Assembly (NCBI RefSeq): GCF_963169125.1
Contig: NC_084794.1
Coordinates: forward strand, 113,994,358 to 114,058,357
From: Humulus lupulus
Taxonomy: Eukaryota > Streptophyta > Magnoliopsida > Rosales > Cannabaceae
DNA length: 64,000 bases
Reading direction: 5' to 3'
The notes beneath the pieces were generated by a model. That model had not been told where the DNA came from. It was given only the letters and a program-made list of their open reading frames with translations, and made no database searches. Position numbers and translations under genes: made by a program. The number at the start of each line of letters is the position of its first letter. Position 1 is the stretch's first letter. Shown in pieces: positions 1 through 12,460 of the stretch.

Positions 1-1902
1 ATTCAATGCAGAAGGTCAATTAGGTCTAATCGACATGGCTTGTGTGGATCACGCTAAGGCCGTCCTGACTAGTGAGCCAGCACAATGTGACCAGTGCCCA
101 GTACCACTGCCGAACCTGACTAGTGAGTCACAGCTTCACAGTTGATACTGACACCTTTGCGAATTCTGACTAGTTAGTCAGAGCCATGCACAAGTAAGTA
201 ATGCTATCAATGTGTATCAATATGTATCTCATGTCACATATCCAAAGATGAGGCATTCAACATGCTTACTTAACAATTGCGAGCATAATATTGATCATGC
301 ACAAACATAGAGACTCAAGCTCTGACCAATCTCATATTCACCGTTCATGGCATGCCCTAATCACATGTTTCTCGTGCATCACATGCATCACATTTAACCA
401 TCCAGCATGCCTCAATAATAATCATATGCAAATGAGCAAGATTGCTAAGCATTCATTATGCTACCAATGTTTACATTTAAACATCCAACATGCATCAATA
501 ATAGCCATGCATGTCACACATGGGGTGCAATTTTCTTACCTTGGGTTCGAGCAAAAATGATTAAAAGAACGACCCTTGAGAACGATCAACTTTTAGTCCT
601 TTAGCGGTCACCTAGTCATAACCAAATATAGGATACCATCAATAAAAATGATCAACATAGGTTCCCAAACCAATATCTAGCCTCCGGGACATCAATCCAC
701 ACTTAACTGGGTAGTAGGATCAACCCCGAGGCCTAAAGCTAGCATCCCCAAGTCAAAAACCCATTTTTGGCTAAAACTACCTCTATGGGTTGCGGCCCTC
801 CCTAGCCATGCCGCGGCTCACCTTCAGACAGGGGAAAAATCCTCCCCAGAAACACACGCAGGCCGCGACTCACCATAGCCAGGTGGCGGCCCTTTACGCA
901 AACCAGCAAGCCACCAGCTTGCTTCCCCTGCGTTTTTCCTTGAAACCAATCCTTTAAACCAGTCCCAAACCTCATCCAAACACTCAATTCAACCACTAAA
1001 CATCATCTATATCAAACCCCCATCAAAACCCAATCAATCTTACTCAAAAACTTCCACTAATTCCAACTAACCCCCAAGAAATCACAAACTGAAACTTAAA
1101 AGAAAACAGAGTATAACAGGACTTTCATGGCTGAGTTTCCTTACCTAAAGCTTGGTTTTGAATCCCTTTTAATGGCTAAATCACGTTCCTAAGCTCCCAC
1201 CTTTGATCTCCTAGCTTATTCCTTCAAATTGGCTTCAAAACTCCAAAGAGAGAAAGAGGGAAAATGGTGCACGACGATGGAGAGAGATGAGGATAATGAT
1301 GCTCTGTTTTTTAACAATTCCACAGCCTTCTAAACTCAAAGGCTGATATATATCTTAGGGGTGAAAAGACCATTTTTCCCTTAGGTCAAATAAAGGCTTC
1401 TAAACACTCCCAATGGTAAAACCGTCCTTTCCCGCCTATCTCGTTAATTATAATTAACACCCACAAATTCCCATTATTCTCAATATTCTCAAATATCAAT
1501 AATTCACATCCCGTTACCCTTTAATTCCCAGCAACTTTCTAATCACCAAAATGACCCCGAGACTTACTCCGAGCCTCGAACTTAATCCCGTTATGACTAG
1601 ACCGAAAACTTACATTTCATGATCGTCTCATGCCGAATGGCTCGAGCCAATCCACATATCATGTGGTATTATTTATAATTCACCCCCATGCATAAAAATA
1701 CATAATCACGCCCTCAACGGGACAAATTACCAAAATACCCTTTGCAATTAAAATATGAACCCATGCATGCATTCACCATCATATAATAATATAATTCACA
1801 TAAACATGCATATAATCATTAAATACCATAATAAATCAATTATGGCCCTCCCGGCCTCCTAATCAAGGTCCTAAACCTTATTAGGAAATTTGGGGCATTA
1901 CA
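1..1902 (-). repeat. Truncated long LTR of a Tekay-like gypsy family
   Basis: Read on the minus strand this begins TGTAATGCCCC at 1902 and matches, with few differences, the first ~1.9 kb of the plus-strand LTR at 24922-27803. The other end lies outside the window. On the minus strand it carries a TATA-like ATATATAT stretch (about 1346-1354), the block ATGAGACGATC (1621-1631) shared by related LTRs, and a GC-rich zone (about 800-900). It interrupts the end of the next LTR. Open frames in it recur in the other copy only because the LTRs are alike; I see no gene. Confidence 0.88.
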
Positions 1903-4069
1903 ACTTTCTTTAAAAAGTGCGTACATGGGATCCCAAAATAAACATTTAAAAAGTTATTTAAAACTCAAAAAGGTGAATATAAAATATGCCGACCTAAGTG
2001 GAAAAATTAGGGTTTGACACTAGTTCTTCTTTGAATCCCCGGTTGTGGCGGTCGAGTAGGTTACATATGTACACACTGCCATCGAAGCTTTCCAACTCGT
2101 GGCTGATCCAACTTTTCCTTTCCCTTACTTGCACCACATAGAACCAATGAGCCATGGCTCAGCCAGAAAACATAGACAAGCTCATAAGCAGTTGATAAAA
2201 GATTTTAGAATCTTATTTGGCATTCCTAGAAGTAATAACTCTACTCATGCATGCATTCAATCTTGTTAAGTGACTATAATGTCACACCAGGGCTTGTATC
2301 CCTATTTATTGATAACTAGCCATAAGACTAGTCAAGCGTACCCGGTGCTTCGTTTTCCAAGCGACCATAAGGTCGTTCAAGCGTATGTCAAAATCCTGGA
2401 TAGGCCTAACCATAGAGGCTTGCGCTCAGTTTGCTATTGCTGCCCTTCACTGATAAATCAAGCCCTCCAATTAAATAAAATAGAAAAGCATAAAGTATTT
2501 ATTACAGATATGCTCAATACAATTAGACATGTTTAATAAGACATCTCAATTGTAGTTATACCAATGTTCAATGATCGGGCTCAAGCGCTAACCACAGATT
2601 AGGTACAGTTTTCTTACCTTAGGTGCTTAACGTGACACGTATCATGACCCTGAGCACGACCCTTTTCTCCTGAGCCAATCGATGAACCCTAGTCACAACC
2701 ATGATAACGAATAATCATTAATAATGATCGAATAAAGGCTTCCAGAGCGAGTCCTACCCTCTAGTACCTTGAATTCGACTAAACCAGGTAGTAGAATCCT
2801 TCCCAAGCCCTTAGGTTTGAGTCCCCGCAACTCAAAATCTCATTTGGCCTTTTTACCAAATTAGAATCACGATGCACCCTACAAGGGTCGCGGCGCTCAA
2901 CTAGGAAGAGAGGTCTCAACTCAAATCTGTCAGACACGCGCCACGGCACAGCCTACCAAGCGCCAAGGCAATTTGAATCCCCACTTGGGCCACTGGTTTC
3001 GTGCATGTCGCGGCGCTCTAAGAGCAACACTACAGCGCAACTCCATGAACCCAAAATAACTGAGGTTTTCATCAATTATCTCTTAACCAAAAGCCCTAAA
3101 CTCAATCCCCAAACTTCAACTATACCTAGAATTGAGTTCTAAACTTATTACAACACATCACAGGCAGCATATTAACATCAAGAACCAATGCAAAACCTCA
3201 ACACAACTCAAAATCCAAGCCTTGAGTTCAAAACTCATGAACTTTACAAACCGGAAATTCACTAAAAACAAGAGTGTATATCCTTACCTCAGCTGACCAA
3301 TTTGACCCTAAGTTACTCCTAACACAATTTTTTCTACTCCATGCTTCAAATTCAAGCGATTCCCCTCAAATATCAAAGAACTCCACCAACACTTCCAAAG
3401 GTGCAAAGGAAAACGGGAAATAGAGAAAAAAGTAAGTTGCTTAAGTGTTTTTCCTTGGTTTTCGTGATTCTAACGGCTTCCACTTGACTAAGTAAATCCA
3501 AGGCTAGGGAAAAGACCAAAATACCCCTTGCCCAAACCTTAGCTCTTTGATGCCCTCAAGGGAAAAATGGTCATTTTCCACCATTTCCCACTAATCCTCG
3601 ATTAACACCATACTTCCCAAATAATTCTAACAACCCCAAGTAATCACCAAATAATTCCTATTACCCAATAAATCCTGGTAATGTGCTAAATTACTAGAAT
3701 GCCCCTAGGCTCACCCCCAGTCGGGTATTCAACCCCGTTGTGACTTTTAAGCTAATTTTCTCACAAGGATCGTCTCGTGTCAAATAACTCAAATATATCC
3801 ACATAATAATGTGGTCTAAATCACAAAACACATCTATTAACAAATGTACCCTCAATGGGTCAAAATTTTGAAAACACCCTTCTGATAAGAAATGGGTCCA
3901 CATGCATACTTAATACACCTAAGACATGCTACAATAGTCATATCATAATATAACTCACATAATTCATATTAAAATGCATATAATCTAAAAATGCACATAA
4001 TATCTGTTTATGCCCTCCTGGCACACTAATCAAGGCACTAAGCGTTATTAGCAAATTTGGGATGCTACA
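1903..4069 (-). repeat. Partial long LTR of a related gypsy family
   Basis: The right edge (minus-strand start) is ...GATGCTACA at 4069. The text just inside, about the cattle of TAATCAAGGC..CTAAGCGTTATTAG, is the usual start of these LTRs in reverse. The left part matches the region close to an LTR 3' end, but the last ~150 bp are missing because the LTR at 1-1902 was inserted there. A GC-rich zone with GGTCGCGGCG-type motifs lies at 2880-3050 and the conserved GATCGTCTCGT block at 3768-3778. It interrupts a copia gag whose remaining part begins at 4070. No coding function. Confidence 0.82.
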
Positions 4070-4829
4070 CTGGCCACCTTTGCTACATACAAAGCAAGGC
4101 CCTTTGTTGGCCTTGAATTGCCATTTGTTCTTCTTTGGGGATAGAGATTTATCATATTTTTTTGGTGTGCCTCTTATTTCCATTCCCTTTGGGATTTTAG
4201 GATTATGAGGGTGTTTAGGTGTCTGCCACATTTTTCTTTGAGGTCCCTACATTGGCCTCAATCTCACACTTCTCCTCAGAGTGGGATTTTAATTATTAAT
4301 TGGTTGAGAATCTCTTCCAATGAGATTTTTGCATTCTTGCAGAGAATTTTCTTTCTATAATCCCTCCAACTTTGAGATAGCTTGGTAATGATGGCACCGA
4401 CAAGGAATCTCTCGTGTTATACAATCTTTACGGTACTTAATTTATTGATAATAATTTACAATTCATGAATTTGAGGAAGCAATGGTTTATCATCATAAAG
4501 TTTAAACTCCATATATTAAGTGTCTCCGAAACTTAATTAGCACCACTAGTGTTTTTGTAGAGATCATAGAGAATATCTAATAGATCATTGAGAATATGAC
4601 CCCAACAAATGAGTTCATCATCTTCCTTTTTCTTCCTTTTAGCGATAACTTCAACAGTGTCATCTTTCTTAGGAGTAGGGAGAGTTTCTAATTCCATATC
4701 CAAGATGTATGAGACTTTGAAAGTAGTGAAAAGAAACTAGATCTTTTCTTGCCAACGAACGAAGTATTCCCCATCAAAGCGCTCCAATCTTAGCAACTCT
4801 TGGTGCATGAGTTTGCGTGCCATCATGGA
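4070..4829 (-). pseudogene. Ty1/copia gag fragment (copia-3), broken
   Basis: This is the N-terminal part of a copia nucleocapsid polyprotein, which would coat the element's RNA in cytoplasmic particles. On the minus strand the likely start is the ATG pair near 4829. It is followed by the family motif RFDGEYFVRWQEKI, then by a region resembling the UBN2 gag domain (ELICWGHILNDL, VGAIITKLSQSW). The retained part ends at a zinc-knuckle start, CFVC, at about 4090-4110, where the LTR at 1903-4069 cuts it off. Several stops and frame changes make it non-functional. The rest of the element is not visible, so its lineage is not assigned. Confidence 0.75.
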
Positions 4830-5429
4830 TGTAAACCTTCTTTCATTGTTTAAGATAATAGAGATAAGGTTTCGAGTGTTGGGGTAGTGGTATAAATTAA
4901 CAATAGAATTCAACAAATACTTAGAACAATAGCACAAAATAATGAAAGGAAATAACACAAAATCACAAAAGGCATGTATAAGTTGTGGATTTTTGTCCAA
5001 AACTTTTATTCCAAACCACTAAAAAGTTACTTGATGCTTCTACTATGAAGGAATAAGGAGTGGGATACAAAAAGCCTCTGAAATTCTCAAGTCAAGCAAT
5101 CTTGATGAATTTTTTTGAAGAAAATTCAGTCTTGGAGATCTAGAGAGAGAGAGTTTGAAGGAGTGATCAATTCCCAAAAACAAAAAAAAAAACCCTTAAA
5201 TAGGTTATACACCGACTTAGGGTCGAAACCAGTAGGATTAGAACATTTTATAATACATTTAAGAGCCAAAAAATGCAGGTCATATGGGCACAGCAAATGA
5301 TGTGTTGCATGTTGTATTCCAACGATTTTTGTCGCATGCGCGTGATGCATCTTCTAAAGGCATGTCCAACTTGTGCAAAAGTAGCATTAAACACCTCCAA
5401 ATGTTCCCAAACATTGTAGGCATGCTTAG
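4830..5429 (-). other. Probable leader and LTR region of the copia-3 fragment
   Basis: No gene is visible. On the minus strand a TATTTAAGG-like promoter motif (about 5193-5203) is followed by a CT-rich stretch (5135-5155), then AT-rich sequence leading to the gag start at about 4829, which is the expected order for LTR promoter and leader. I could not find clear LTR ends or a primer-binding site, so this assignment is inference from position. A hAT MITE begins at 5430. Confidence 0.4.
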
Positions 5430-5989
5430 TAGGGGTGTTCATTAGATCACATCCAATGTTTTTAGGCCTATCAGATTCGATCCAATTATCCATTGGATGG
5501 TTGAATTTTACAACTGTTCCAATCTAATTAACCTGTCTCAACTGATCTGATTTGAACCAATTATCCATTGGATTGGATCAATTTTATCCATAGAATGTGT
5601 CCCCTTCTTAGGTATTTGATCGGATTGATCCATCCAATATTTTTTAGCATTTATTTAGCTTAATTTGTTCAAATAATTCATAATATTATAAATAGAAAGA
5701 CTAATTTGTTCAAAATGATACAACACCATACAAATACGAGATAAATTATAAGCATAATCCTAAATAAATAAATATATTTTTAAAATATTTATATATATAC
5801 AATTGGATCGGTTTGATTTTATTGGATTTTTGCATATATCTCCAACAACCAATCCAATCCAATCCAAATTGGATCTTCAAAATTCGATCTGTTCTGATCA
5901 AATCATAATTGGATATCCAATTTTTGGCGGCCGGTTCTTATTGGATCGGTCGAATCTAATTGGATAGCATGACTTTTTTCACACCCATA
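5430..5989. mobile_element. hAT-type MITE, 560 bp, perfect 8-bp target duplication
   Basis: The element begins TAGGGGTGTTCA and ends TTCACACCCATA, giving imperfect terminal inverted repeats of hAT type. It is flanked on both sides by the identical 8 bp ATGCTTAG (5422-5429 and 5990-5997), the duplication length typical of hAT transposases. The interior has no coding capacity. It is made of repeated GGATTGGATC-like and TTGGATCGG-like words in both orientations, probably subterminal transposase-binding repeats. It would need a transposase supplied elsewhere. The intact duplication suggests insertion more recent than decay of the surrounding copia fragment. Confidence 0.9.
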
Positions 5990-5997
5990 ATGCTTAG

Positions 5998-6568
5998 ATA
6001 CCTCATTGTATTTATATCCAAAAAGATCATTTTTAAATGCTTACAACAAAAAGTAAAATTTTACATTATCATTATGTGAAATTGTCAAGTGTTTTGCACC
6101 ACTTTGTAAAAATACACTTAACTTTATATTTAACTAATCATAACACTATATAATATGTATAATCACTAAAGTATATGATCATAATTAGTGATCATACCGG
6201 TTGATGTGGTTTTTCATCAACTTAGAATGATGAATACAAATATGAGTTTATGATTGAATAAACCGAATAAATGAAAATAATCAAATCACACAACAATTTT
6301 TACAGGCTTCAGTGGTTAACATCCACCTAGTCCACGAGTCACTATCATTTCTAAGTTTTTTTTTATTATAGACAATTATCTAGAATAATTTCTTCAGAGT
6401 TTTGTTACATTAAAAATTGTCCCACGAATTGTTCATCCTCCCCCTATTAATAATGGGGAATGAACATATTAGGGATTACATAAATTTGGGTAACTACCCT
6501 AAATTAAAATATTCATTTGTTAATTATAATTATTACAATGGATATTATCATAAATCAGATATGGATCT
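5998..6568. other. AT-rich stretch without recognisable gene
   Basis: No open frame with recognisable content. An imperfect inverted repeat (TGTTCATCC.. / ..GGAATGAACA) lies at about 6429-6469. The segment around 6310-6350 (GTGGTTAACATCCACCTAGTCCACGAG split over that range) resembles a motif common in plant repeats. It could be the remaining part of the copia-3 LTR, but I cannot define ends. Confidence 0.35.
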
Positions 6569-7163
6569 TGTAACGTCCAAACACTCCTAATAAGATTTAG
6601 GGATTGGGTTAGTGTGTCGGGATGGCACGTGGAGTAAATGTGTATATTATATTAATATATAAATTAGTATGGATGATTATGTGTATTAAATGTTTTTAAA
6701 GACCTGCTTTTGTTAAAAATGGGCATTTTTGTAATTTTGATCCGTTGAGGGTATATTTGTATTTTATATGCTATATGCTTGAGACCATATGATTATGTGG
6801 ATATCTTTGTGATATTCTGCATAAGTGGATCTTTTTTATCAATTTTAGGAGAAATTCACAACGGGGATAAATACCTGGTTCGAGGGGGAGTTAAGGGGTA
6901 TTATGGTAATTTTATATATTTTGGAAAATTGTTAATAAACAAAATGCAGTGGTGGGATAGTTGTGTTTGATGGATTAATTGATTAATATGAAGATTTGTG
7001 GTGTAAATTGAGGTTTAGTGGGAATTTAGGCAAATGACCAAAATGCCATTGGGGGTTAATTAGAGGATTATTTGAGGTAGGGGTAAAATTATCTTTTTGC
7101 TCCATTAGATTGAGTGAATGGGCCATGTGCTAAGCAGTTTTGGCCATTCACGTTGATAGCCTC
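6569..7163 (+). repeat. 5' LTR of the level-0 gypsy element, first part
   Basis: The start TGTAACGTCC is followed by TAATAAGATTTAGGGATTG, the degenerate form of the head shared by the long LTRs. It is cut at 7163 by the minus-strand element at 7164-16701. The 5 bp before the cut (GCCTC, 7159-7163) pair with ACCTC at 16702-16706. Confidence 0.85.
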
Positions 7164-9483
7164 TGTAACGCCCTACTTCCTTAGAGTCGTCACTAAGTGA
7201 GTTTAAAACGTGCTAATCACTCGCTAATCGAGATTTTAGGTTAAAAGTGTAGATAATTGAGATAAAACCCGCTCCAGTCATTAGATATAAGACATTTGAA
7301 TACTCATTGAAAATGTTATAAAGTTTTACAGTTAGGATCCCAAAACACTGTTTAGAAAATATTTACAATTCAAAATACAACCAAGGTCGACTAAGAGACA
7401 AAATTCAGGTTAATACATCACAGTTCTAAAAAAAATACCCCTAGCCGTGGAAGCCAAGAAGGTCGAACATGTACCCATCGCTTCACGCTCTCCGTACTCA
7501 TGAGATGAAGCCCAGCAAGAAAACTCAACACAAAACAGATAACATATCCATATCTATCAACATCACATAACATTCAAGCCAATAGAATAAACATATAGCG
7601 GCCATGTAGTCTTAGGTGCTTTACCAGGCCCTAGGTTCACGGTCTTTACGAAGGGGATGACTTCAGCATCCTAGAAGGGTCTCGCCCTAACGGCTTGCAC
7701 TCCGCATGCTGAACATCGTTCCCAGCCCCTTGCCGTACTGGGCCTTGCACTCCACGTGCTTAATGCAATTCCTGGCCCTTTGCCGTATTCGGATTCCTGC
7801 CATTCTCGGCCTTCGCCATTTCCAGCCTTCACTGTTTCCGGCCTTCGCCATTACTAGCTTTGACGTTCACTCTAAAATATGCAACATATAGCATAATATC
7901 AACAAATATGTAAACACATACAAAACATAGACAGTAGGGCTACGCCCTGAAATTCAATCAATAGGGTCATGCCCTGTAATACAAGCAATAGGGCCATGCC
8001 CTACTCTACGGGTACAACAGTTTTCTTACTAGTGTCCCAAGCTATCGGAGCACTGCAATCCTGAGCACAGTCCTCTAACACGAGCCTCGCTTATAACCTA
8101 GTCACAACATGATTACAACAATCGTTGATCAAGTTCTAACCTAATAAATAGCTTCGAGACATAAATCTAGCCTTTGGAACCTTGGTTTCTACCAAACTGG
8201 GTAGTAGAAACCTTCCTGAGCATTAACGTTCAAGTTCCCAAGCTAAAAACCTTCAATTTTCCAAAATTCCGCATTTAGGCTGCGGCCTAGCCCCCCGTAA
8301 GGGTCGCGGCGCGCCCCAAGTCAGAGGCAAAGTACCTCTCATCTGACAGACTCGGGTCGTAGCGCCCAAACATGCGCCGCAGCGCCTGGGCAATTCCCAA
8401 AAGTTCCTCTAGCCTAAAAACTCAAGCGGGTCGCGGCGCTGATGAACAGGGCCACGACTTAACCCCGAAACCCAAAAATTGCATGCAACTTTTACAAGAT
8501 AACTCCCTTAAAATCATTCTAAACGCACCCCAACACCAGAATTGAGTCCCATAATCATGATAATACACTTTAAGCAGCTCTAGAATCCCATAAACTAACT
8601 AACTCATCCCAATTCACACCAACCTCAATCTTAGGCTAAAAAGCTCAACTAAATTCAATTTAAATAGAATTGATCCTCAAAGACTTGAAAGAAACCTTAC
8701 CTCAATGAATATTTCAAGTTTAATTTAGCTCTCTAGCACCCTAGGCATATCCTCCCCAAGTCCCAAGCTTAGTTCTGAATTTCTCCTTCAAAACTCCAAA
8801 ATCCACCAAGTCCCTTAAAGGGAGAGAGAGAGCCGAGAGAAATATATATATATAGAGAGAGATTTTCTGTGTTTTGTTTTTTCTTCTTTCTGATTCCTTC
8901 TACATAACCCAAGAATCACAGCTGCCTATATGATCAAAATCCCCTCCTAAACAAAAGGTCCAAAATACCCCTTGAACTTATTTAAATCTATAAGTGCCAC
9001 CAAGCAAAATTTAGTCATTTTCCATATCTCGTTAAGTCCCAGATTATTCCTATAAATCCCCGTTTAATCCCAACATGTCTAATCATCACCAAACTACTAT
9101 CGTTACTCAAAAAAAATCCCAAACACATTATATCCCCAAAATACCCCCAGGCTCCTCCCGAGCCAGGCATTCGACCAATTTGTGACTTTCTTGCTAAACC
9201 GCTCCCTAGGATTGTCTCAGATTGTGCATCACAAATATATCACCACTTACTCGTGGTATCAATCACAATATACACAAATATTGCATTTATGCCCTCAATG
9301 GGCTAAAATTATAAATATGCCCCTAATAGCCAAATAAGGTCCACATGCATATTTAATTCACCTAAACATGCATTTCTAATCACATAATCACCATATTCAT
9401 ATATTAACATATTAAATCAATTATTGCCCTCCAGGCACGCTAATCAAGGCCCTAAGCCTTATTAACAAATTTGGGGCACTACA
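7164..9483 (-). repeat. 3' LTR of the minus-strand Tekay-like element
   Basis: About 2.32 kb, minus-strand start TGTAGTGCCCC at 9483, end ...GGGCGTTACA at 7164. It contains small internal repeats: two ~55-bp copies with TTGCACTCC/CCTTGCCGTA at 7690-7800, CGGCCTTCGCCATT-like units at 7795-7860, and three GGGC..GCCCT units at 7945-8015. A GC-rich zone lies at 8280-8460 and a GA/TA microsatellite at 8820-8865, the latter with TATATATATA in a promoter-like position. Confidence 0.88.
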
Positions 9484-9497
9484 ACTACCCCTTCCTT
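9484..9497 (-). promoter_or_regulatory. Polypurine tract of the Tekay-like element
   Basis: On the minus strand GGAAGGGGTAGT lies immediately upstream of the 3' LTR start. This is the primer site for plus-strand DNA synthesis in LTR retrotransposons. Confidence 0.75.
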
Positions 9498-9518
9498 ACA
9501 GAAATTTCATCCTCAAAA

Positions 9519-10860
9519 TTACTTGAATAACTCGGGATACCGATCCCGCATATCTGTCTCAAGTTCCCACCTCGCCTCCTCCACTTTGTTGTTCCTCCAC
9601 AGCACTTTCAGTAAGGCGATGGTCATGCTCTGCAAGACTTTACCTTTACGATTAAGAATCTGAACCGGCTTCTCCTCATATGATAAATCCTTGTTCAGCT
9701 CCAGGTTCTCATAACTCAGTACATGCGTAAAATCTGATACATACTTCTGGAGCATGGATACATAAAACACATTGTGAACCCCTGATAGAGTTGGAGGCAT
9801 CACCAATCCGTATGCTACCTATCCAACCCGTTCCAGAATCTCAAAGGGGCTAACAAGCCTAGGGCTCAGCTTTCCCCGAACATTAAACTGTTTCACTCCT
9901 CTCAAGGGAGAAACCCTGGGAAACACAAGGTCACCGACTTGAAACTCTACGCTCCTGCATTTCAAGTCCCAATAGTTCTTCTTGCGACTCTGGGAGGTGA
10001 GAATTCGGGCTATAATCTTTTCAATCGCGTCATTAGACCTCTGAACCATCTCAAGACCTAAGTATCTCCTCTCACCAGTCTCATCCCAATGGATAGGAGA
10101 TCTGCACTTCCTCCTATATAACATCTCATACGGAGCCACTCCGATAGTCGCCTGATAACTGTTGTTGTACAAAACCTCAATCAAAGGGAGATACTTACTC
10201 TAAGATCCCCCAAACTCAAGTACAAAGGCTCGTAACATATCCTCCAGTATCTAAATCATCCTCTCACACTGTCCATTTGTCTGAGGATGATAAGCAGTAC
10301 TAAACCGCAACTGTGTGCCCATAGCCTTCTGCAGGCTCTCCCGAAACTTGGAGGTGAATGTGGGGTCCCTGTTGGATACTATTGACCTCGGAGCCCCATG
10401 AAGTTGAACAATTTCCTTAACATACAACTCGGCATACTGATCCACAGTATAAGTTGTCCTAACAGGAAAAAAGTTGGCGGACTTGGTATACCTATCCACA
10501 ATCACCCACACTGAATCATGTTGTCCCAGGATCTTCGGAAAACCAAGCACGAAGTCCATGGTGATATCCTCCCATTTCCACTATGGAATCCCTAGAGGCT
10601 GCAATAACCCTGCTGGCCTCTGATGTTCAGCCTTTACCTACTGACAAGTTAAGCACTTGGCCACATAATCCACCACGTCCCTCTTCATTCCCGACCACCA
10701 ATACAAGGTTCTCAAATCTCGGTACATCTTCGTCGTACATGGATGTAAAGAATAGGGAATGGTATGAGATTCATCCAAGATCTCTCGCTATATATCAGAA
10801 TCCATTGGAATGCAGATCCGACCCTTGTCCTTCAGTAGTCCCATCTCTGAAATAGAGAAG
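9519..10860 (-). pseudogene. Gypsy integrase with Tekay-type C-terminal tail, broken
   Basis: Integrase would insert the element's DNA into chromosomes. Minus-strand reading gives a zinc-binding region (HPG...CLTCQ, about 10640-10780) with a stop after CLTCQ. The core follows at 10251-10559: VIVDRYTKSANF holds the first catalytic Asp; the second sits in SNRDPTF, where Asp is replaced by Asn; the Glu lies in CERMI, followed directly by a stop. The C-terminal part is at 9819-10184 (GDLVF) and the tail with WELETDMRDRYPELF at 9519-9806, after another frame change. The Asp-to-Asn change alone should abolish catalysis. Sequences on the opposite strand here are shadows. Confidence 0.88.
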
Positions 10861-10899
10861 TCCCTAGCCGCTCCGACTAAGACACTCTCTCTGTGCCCT

Positions 10900-11507
10900 C
10901 TCAACTAGGGATCCTCCCCCTGCGCTTCCTTGTTCCTCTCAAGGAGTGTAGACTGAAGAGTGATGTTGGCTAACCGACCAAGCACCAACTCTATACCCGC
11001 TCTAGTCATCTCCTCAGCTAACTTACCAGATATCTGCCTCAAACTGAACAATTGTCCTAGGCCCTTCTGACTCAATGCATCAACCACTACATTAGCCTTC
11101 CCAGGATGGTATAGGATATCGCAATCATAATCTTTTACCGATTCCAGCCGCCATCTCTAGCGCATATTCAGATCCCTCTGAGTAAAAAAGTACTTCAAAC
11201 TCTTATGGTCGGTGTATATTTCGCACTTCTCACCATATAGATAATGTCTCCAGAACTTAAGTGCAAATACCACCACCGCCAATTCCAGATCATGTGTAGG
11301 ATATCTCTACTTGTATTCCTTCAGCTGTCTCGATGCATAGGTTATCACCTTCCCGACATGCATCAGAACACATCCCAAACCCTGTCTGGAAGCATCACAA
11401 TAAACCACAAACTTCTCATTATCTGATGGCAGACTCAATACTGGAGCGGTGATCAGTCGCCGCTTCAATTCCTTGAAAACAGTTCTTGCACCTGTCTGTC
11501 CACACAT
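10900..11507 (-). pseudogene. Gypsy RNase H domain, broken
   Basis: RNase H would remove the RNA template during reverse transcription. Minus-strand reading shows [16 protein letters not shown] and VVYCDASRQGLGCVL, with the first active-site Asp in CDAS, and YASRQLKEYK (11307-11507). A stop follows. The linker toward integrase (VDALSQK, the counterpart of ADALSRK) lies near 11060-11087. It shares a frame with the upstream RT segment at 11805-12044 but not with the segment between them. Confidence 0.85.
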
Positions 11508-12430
11508 ACTTAGTCTTCTTACGTGTTAACTCAGTCAATGGTGTGGCTATCCTGGAGAATCCCACAACGAACCGCCGATAGTACCCTGCCAATCCCAAAA
11601 AGCTCCTAACCTCTGGTACACCACTCAGCCTAGGCCAATCTCTCACTTCCTCAATCTTGCTTGGGTCAACTAGAATCCCCTCCTTACTGACAATATGACC
11701 AAGAAATGTGACTTGCGGTAGCAAAAACTCACACTTGTTGAACTTAGCATATAACCTATGCTCCTTTAACCACTGTAACACCAAGCGCAAATACTGCTCA
11801 TGCTCTATCTCTGACTGAGAGTACACCAGTATGTCATCAATAAACAATCACGAACTTGTCCATAATAGTCCTTGAAGACCCTATTAATCAAATCCATAAA
11901 GGTTGCTGGGGCGTTGGTTAATCCAAAGGACATAACTAGGAATTCATAGTGTCTATACCTCGTGCGGAAAGCGATCTTTGGTATGTCCTCCTCTTTAATC
12001 CTTAACTGGTGGTAACCTGACCGAAGGTCAATCTTAGAGAACAATGTCTTCCCCTATAGTTGATCAAACAAGTCGTCAATCCTAGGTAGTGGGTACTTGT
12101 TCTTAATAGTCAACTTGTTCAGCTCCCTATAGTTAATACACATTCTTAAAGATCCATCCTTTTTCTTGACGATTAACACTGGAGCACCCCATGGTGAGAA
12201 ACTCGGTCTGATGAACCCCAAATCTAGTCTCTCCTGTAAGTGAATTGAAACGCTGGATCCATTCTACAAGGTGTCCTAGATACTGGCTCCGCCCCTGGCG
12301 CCAACTCTATAACAAACTCGATCTCCCACTGTGGTGGCAACCCTAGCAAGTCTGTGGGAAACAAATTTGGAGACTCACATACCAATCTGGTTTCACTTGG
12401 TCCAACCGACACAACTCTAGAGGTATCCAC
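11419..12430 (-). pseudogene. Gypsy reverse transcriptase, broken
   Basis: RT copies the element's RNA into DNA. Minus-strand blocks in order: the region before RT with EIEFVIELAPGAEPVS (12224-12430), a degenerate stretch to 12050, then [15 protein letters not shown] and [10 protein letters not shown] (11805-12044), then the catalytic motif as [10 protein letters not shown] (11419-11847) with [10 protein letters not shown] and [12 protein letters not shown] in the thumb and connection. The catalytic Asp pair survives, but a frameshift just before FIDD and stops at both ends disable the gene. Confidence 0.9.
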
Positions 12431-12460
12431 AATGTTTGCTAGGAATCATATGCAAACTTT

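Noticed and set aside
8820..8865. GA/TA run as a significant feature
   Set aside because: An ordinary microsatellite at the LTR promoter, mutated in the other LTR copy.
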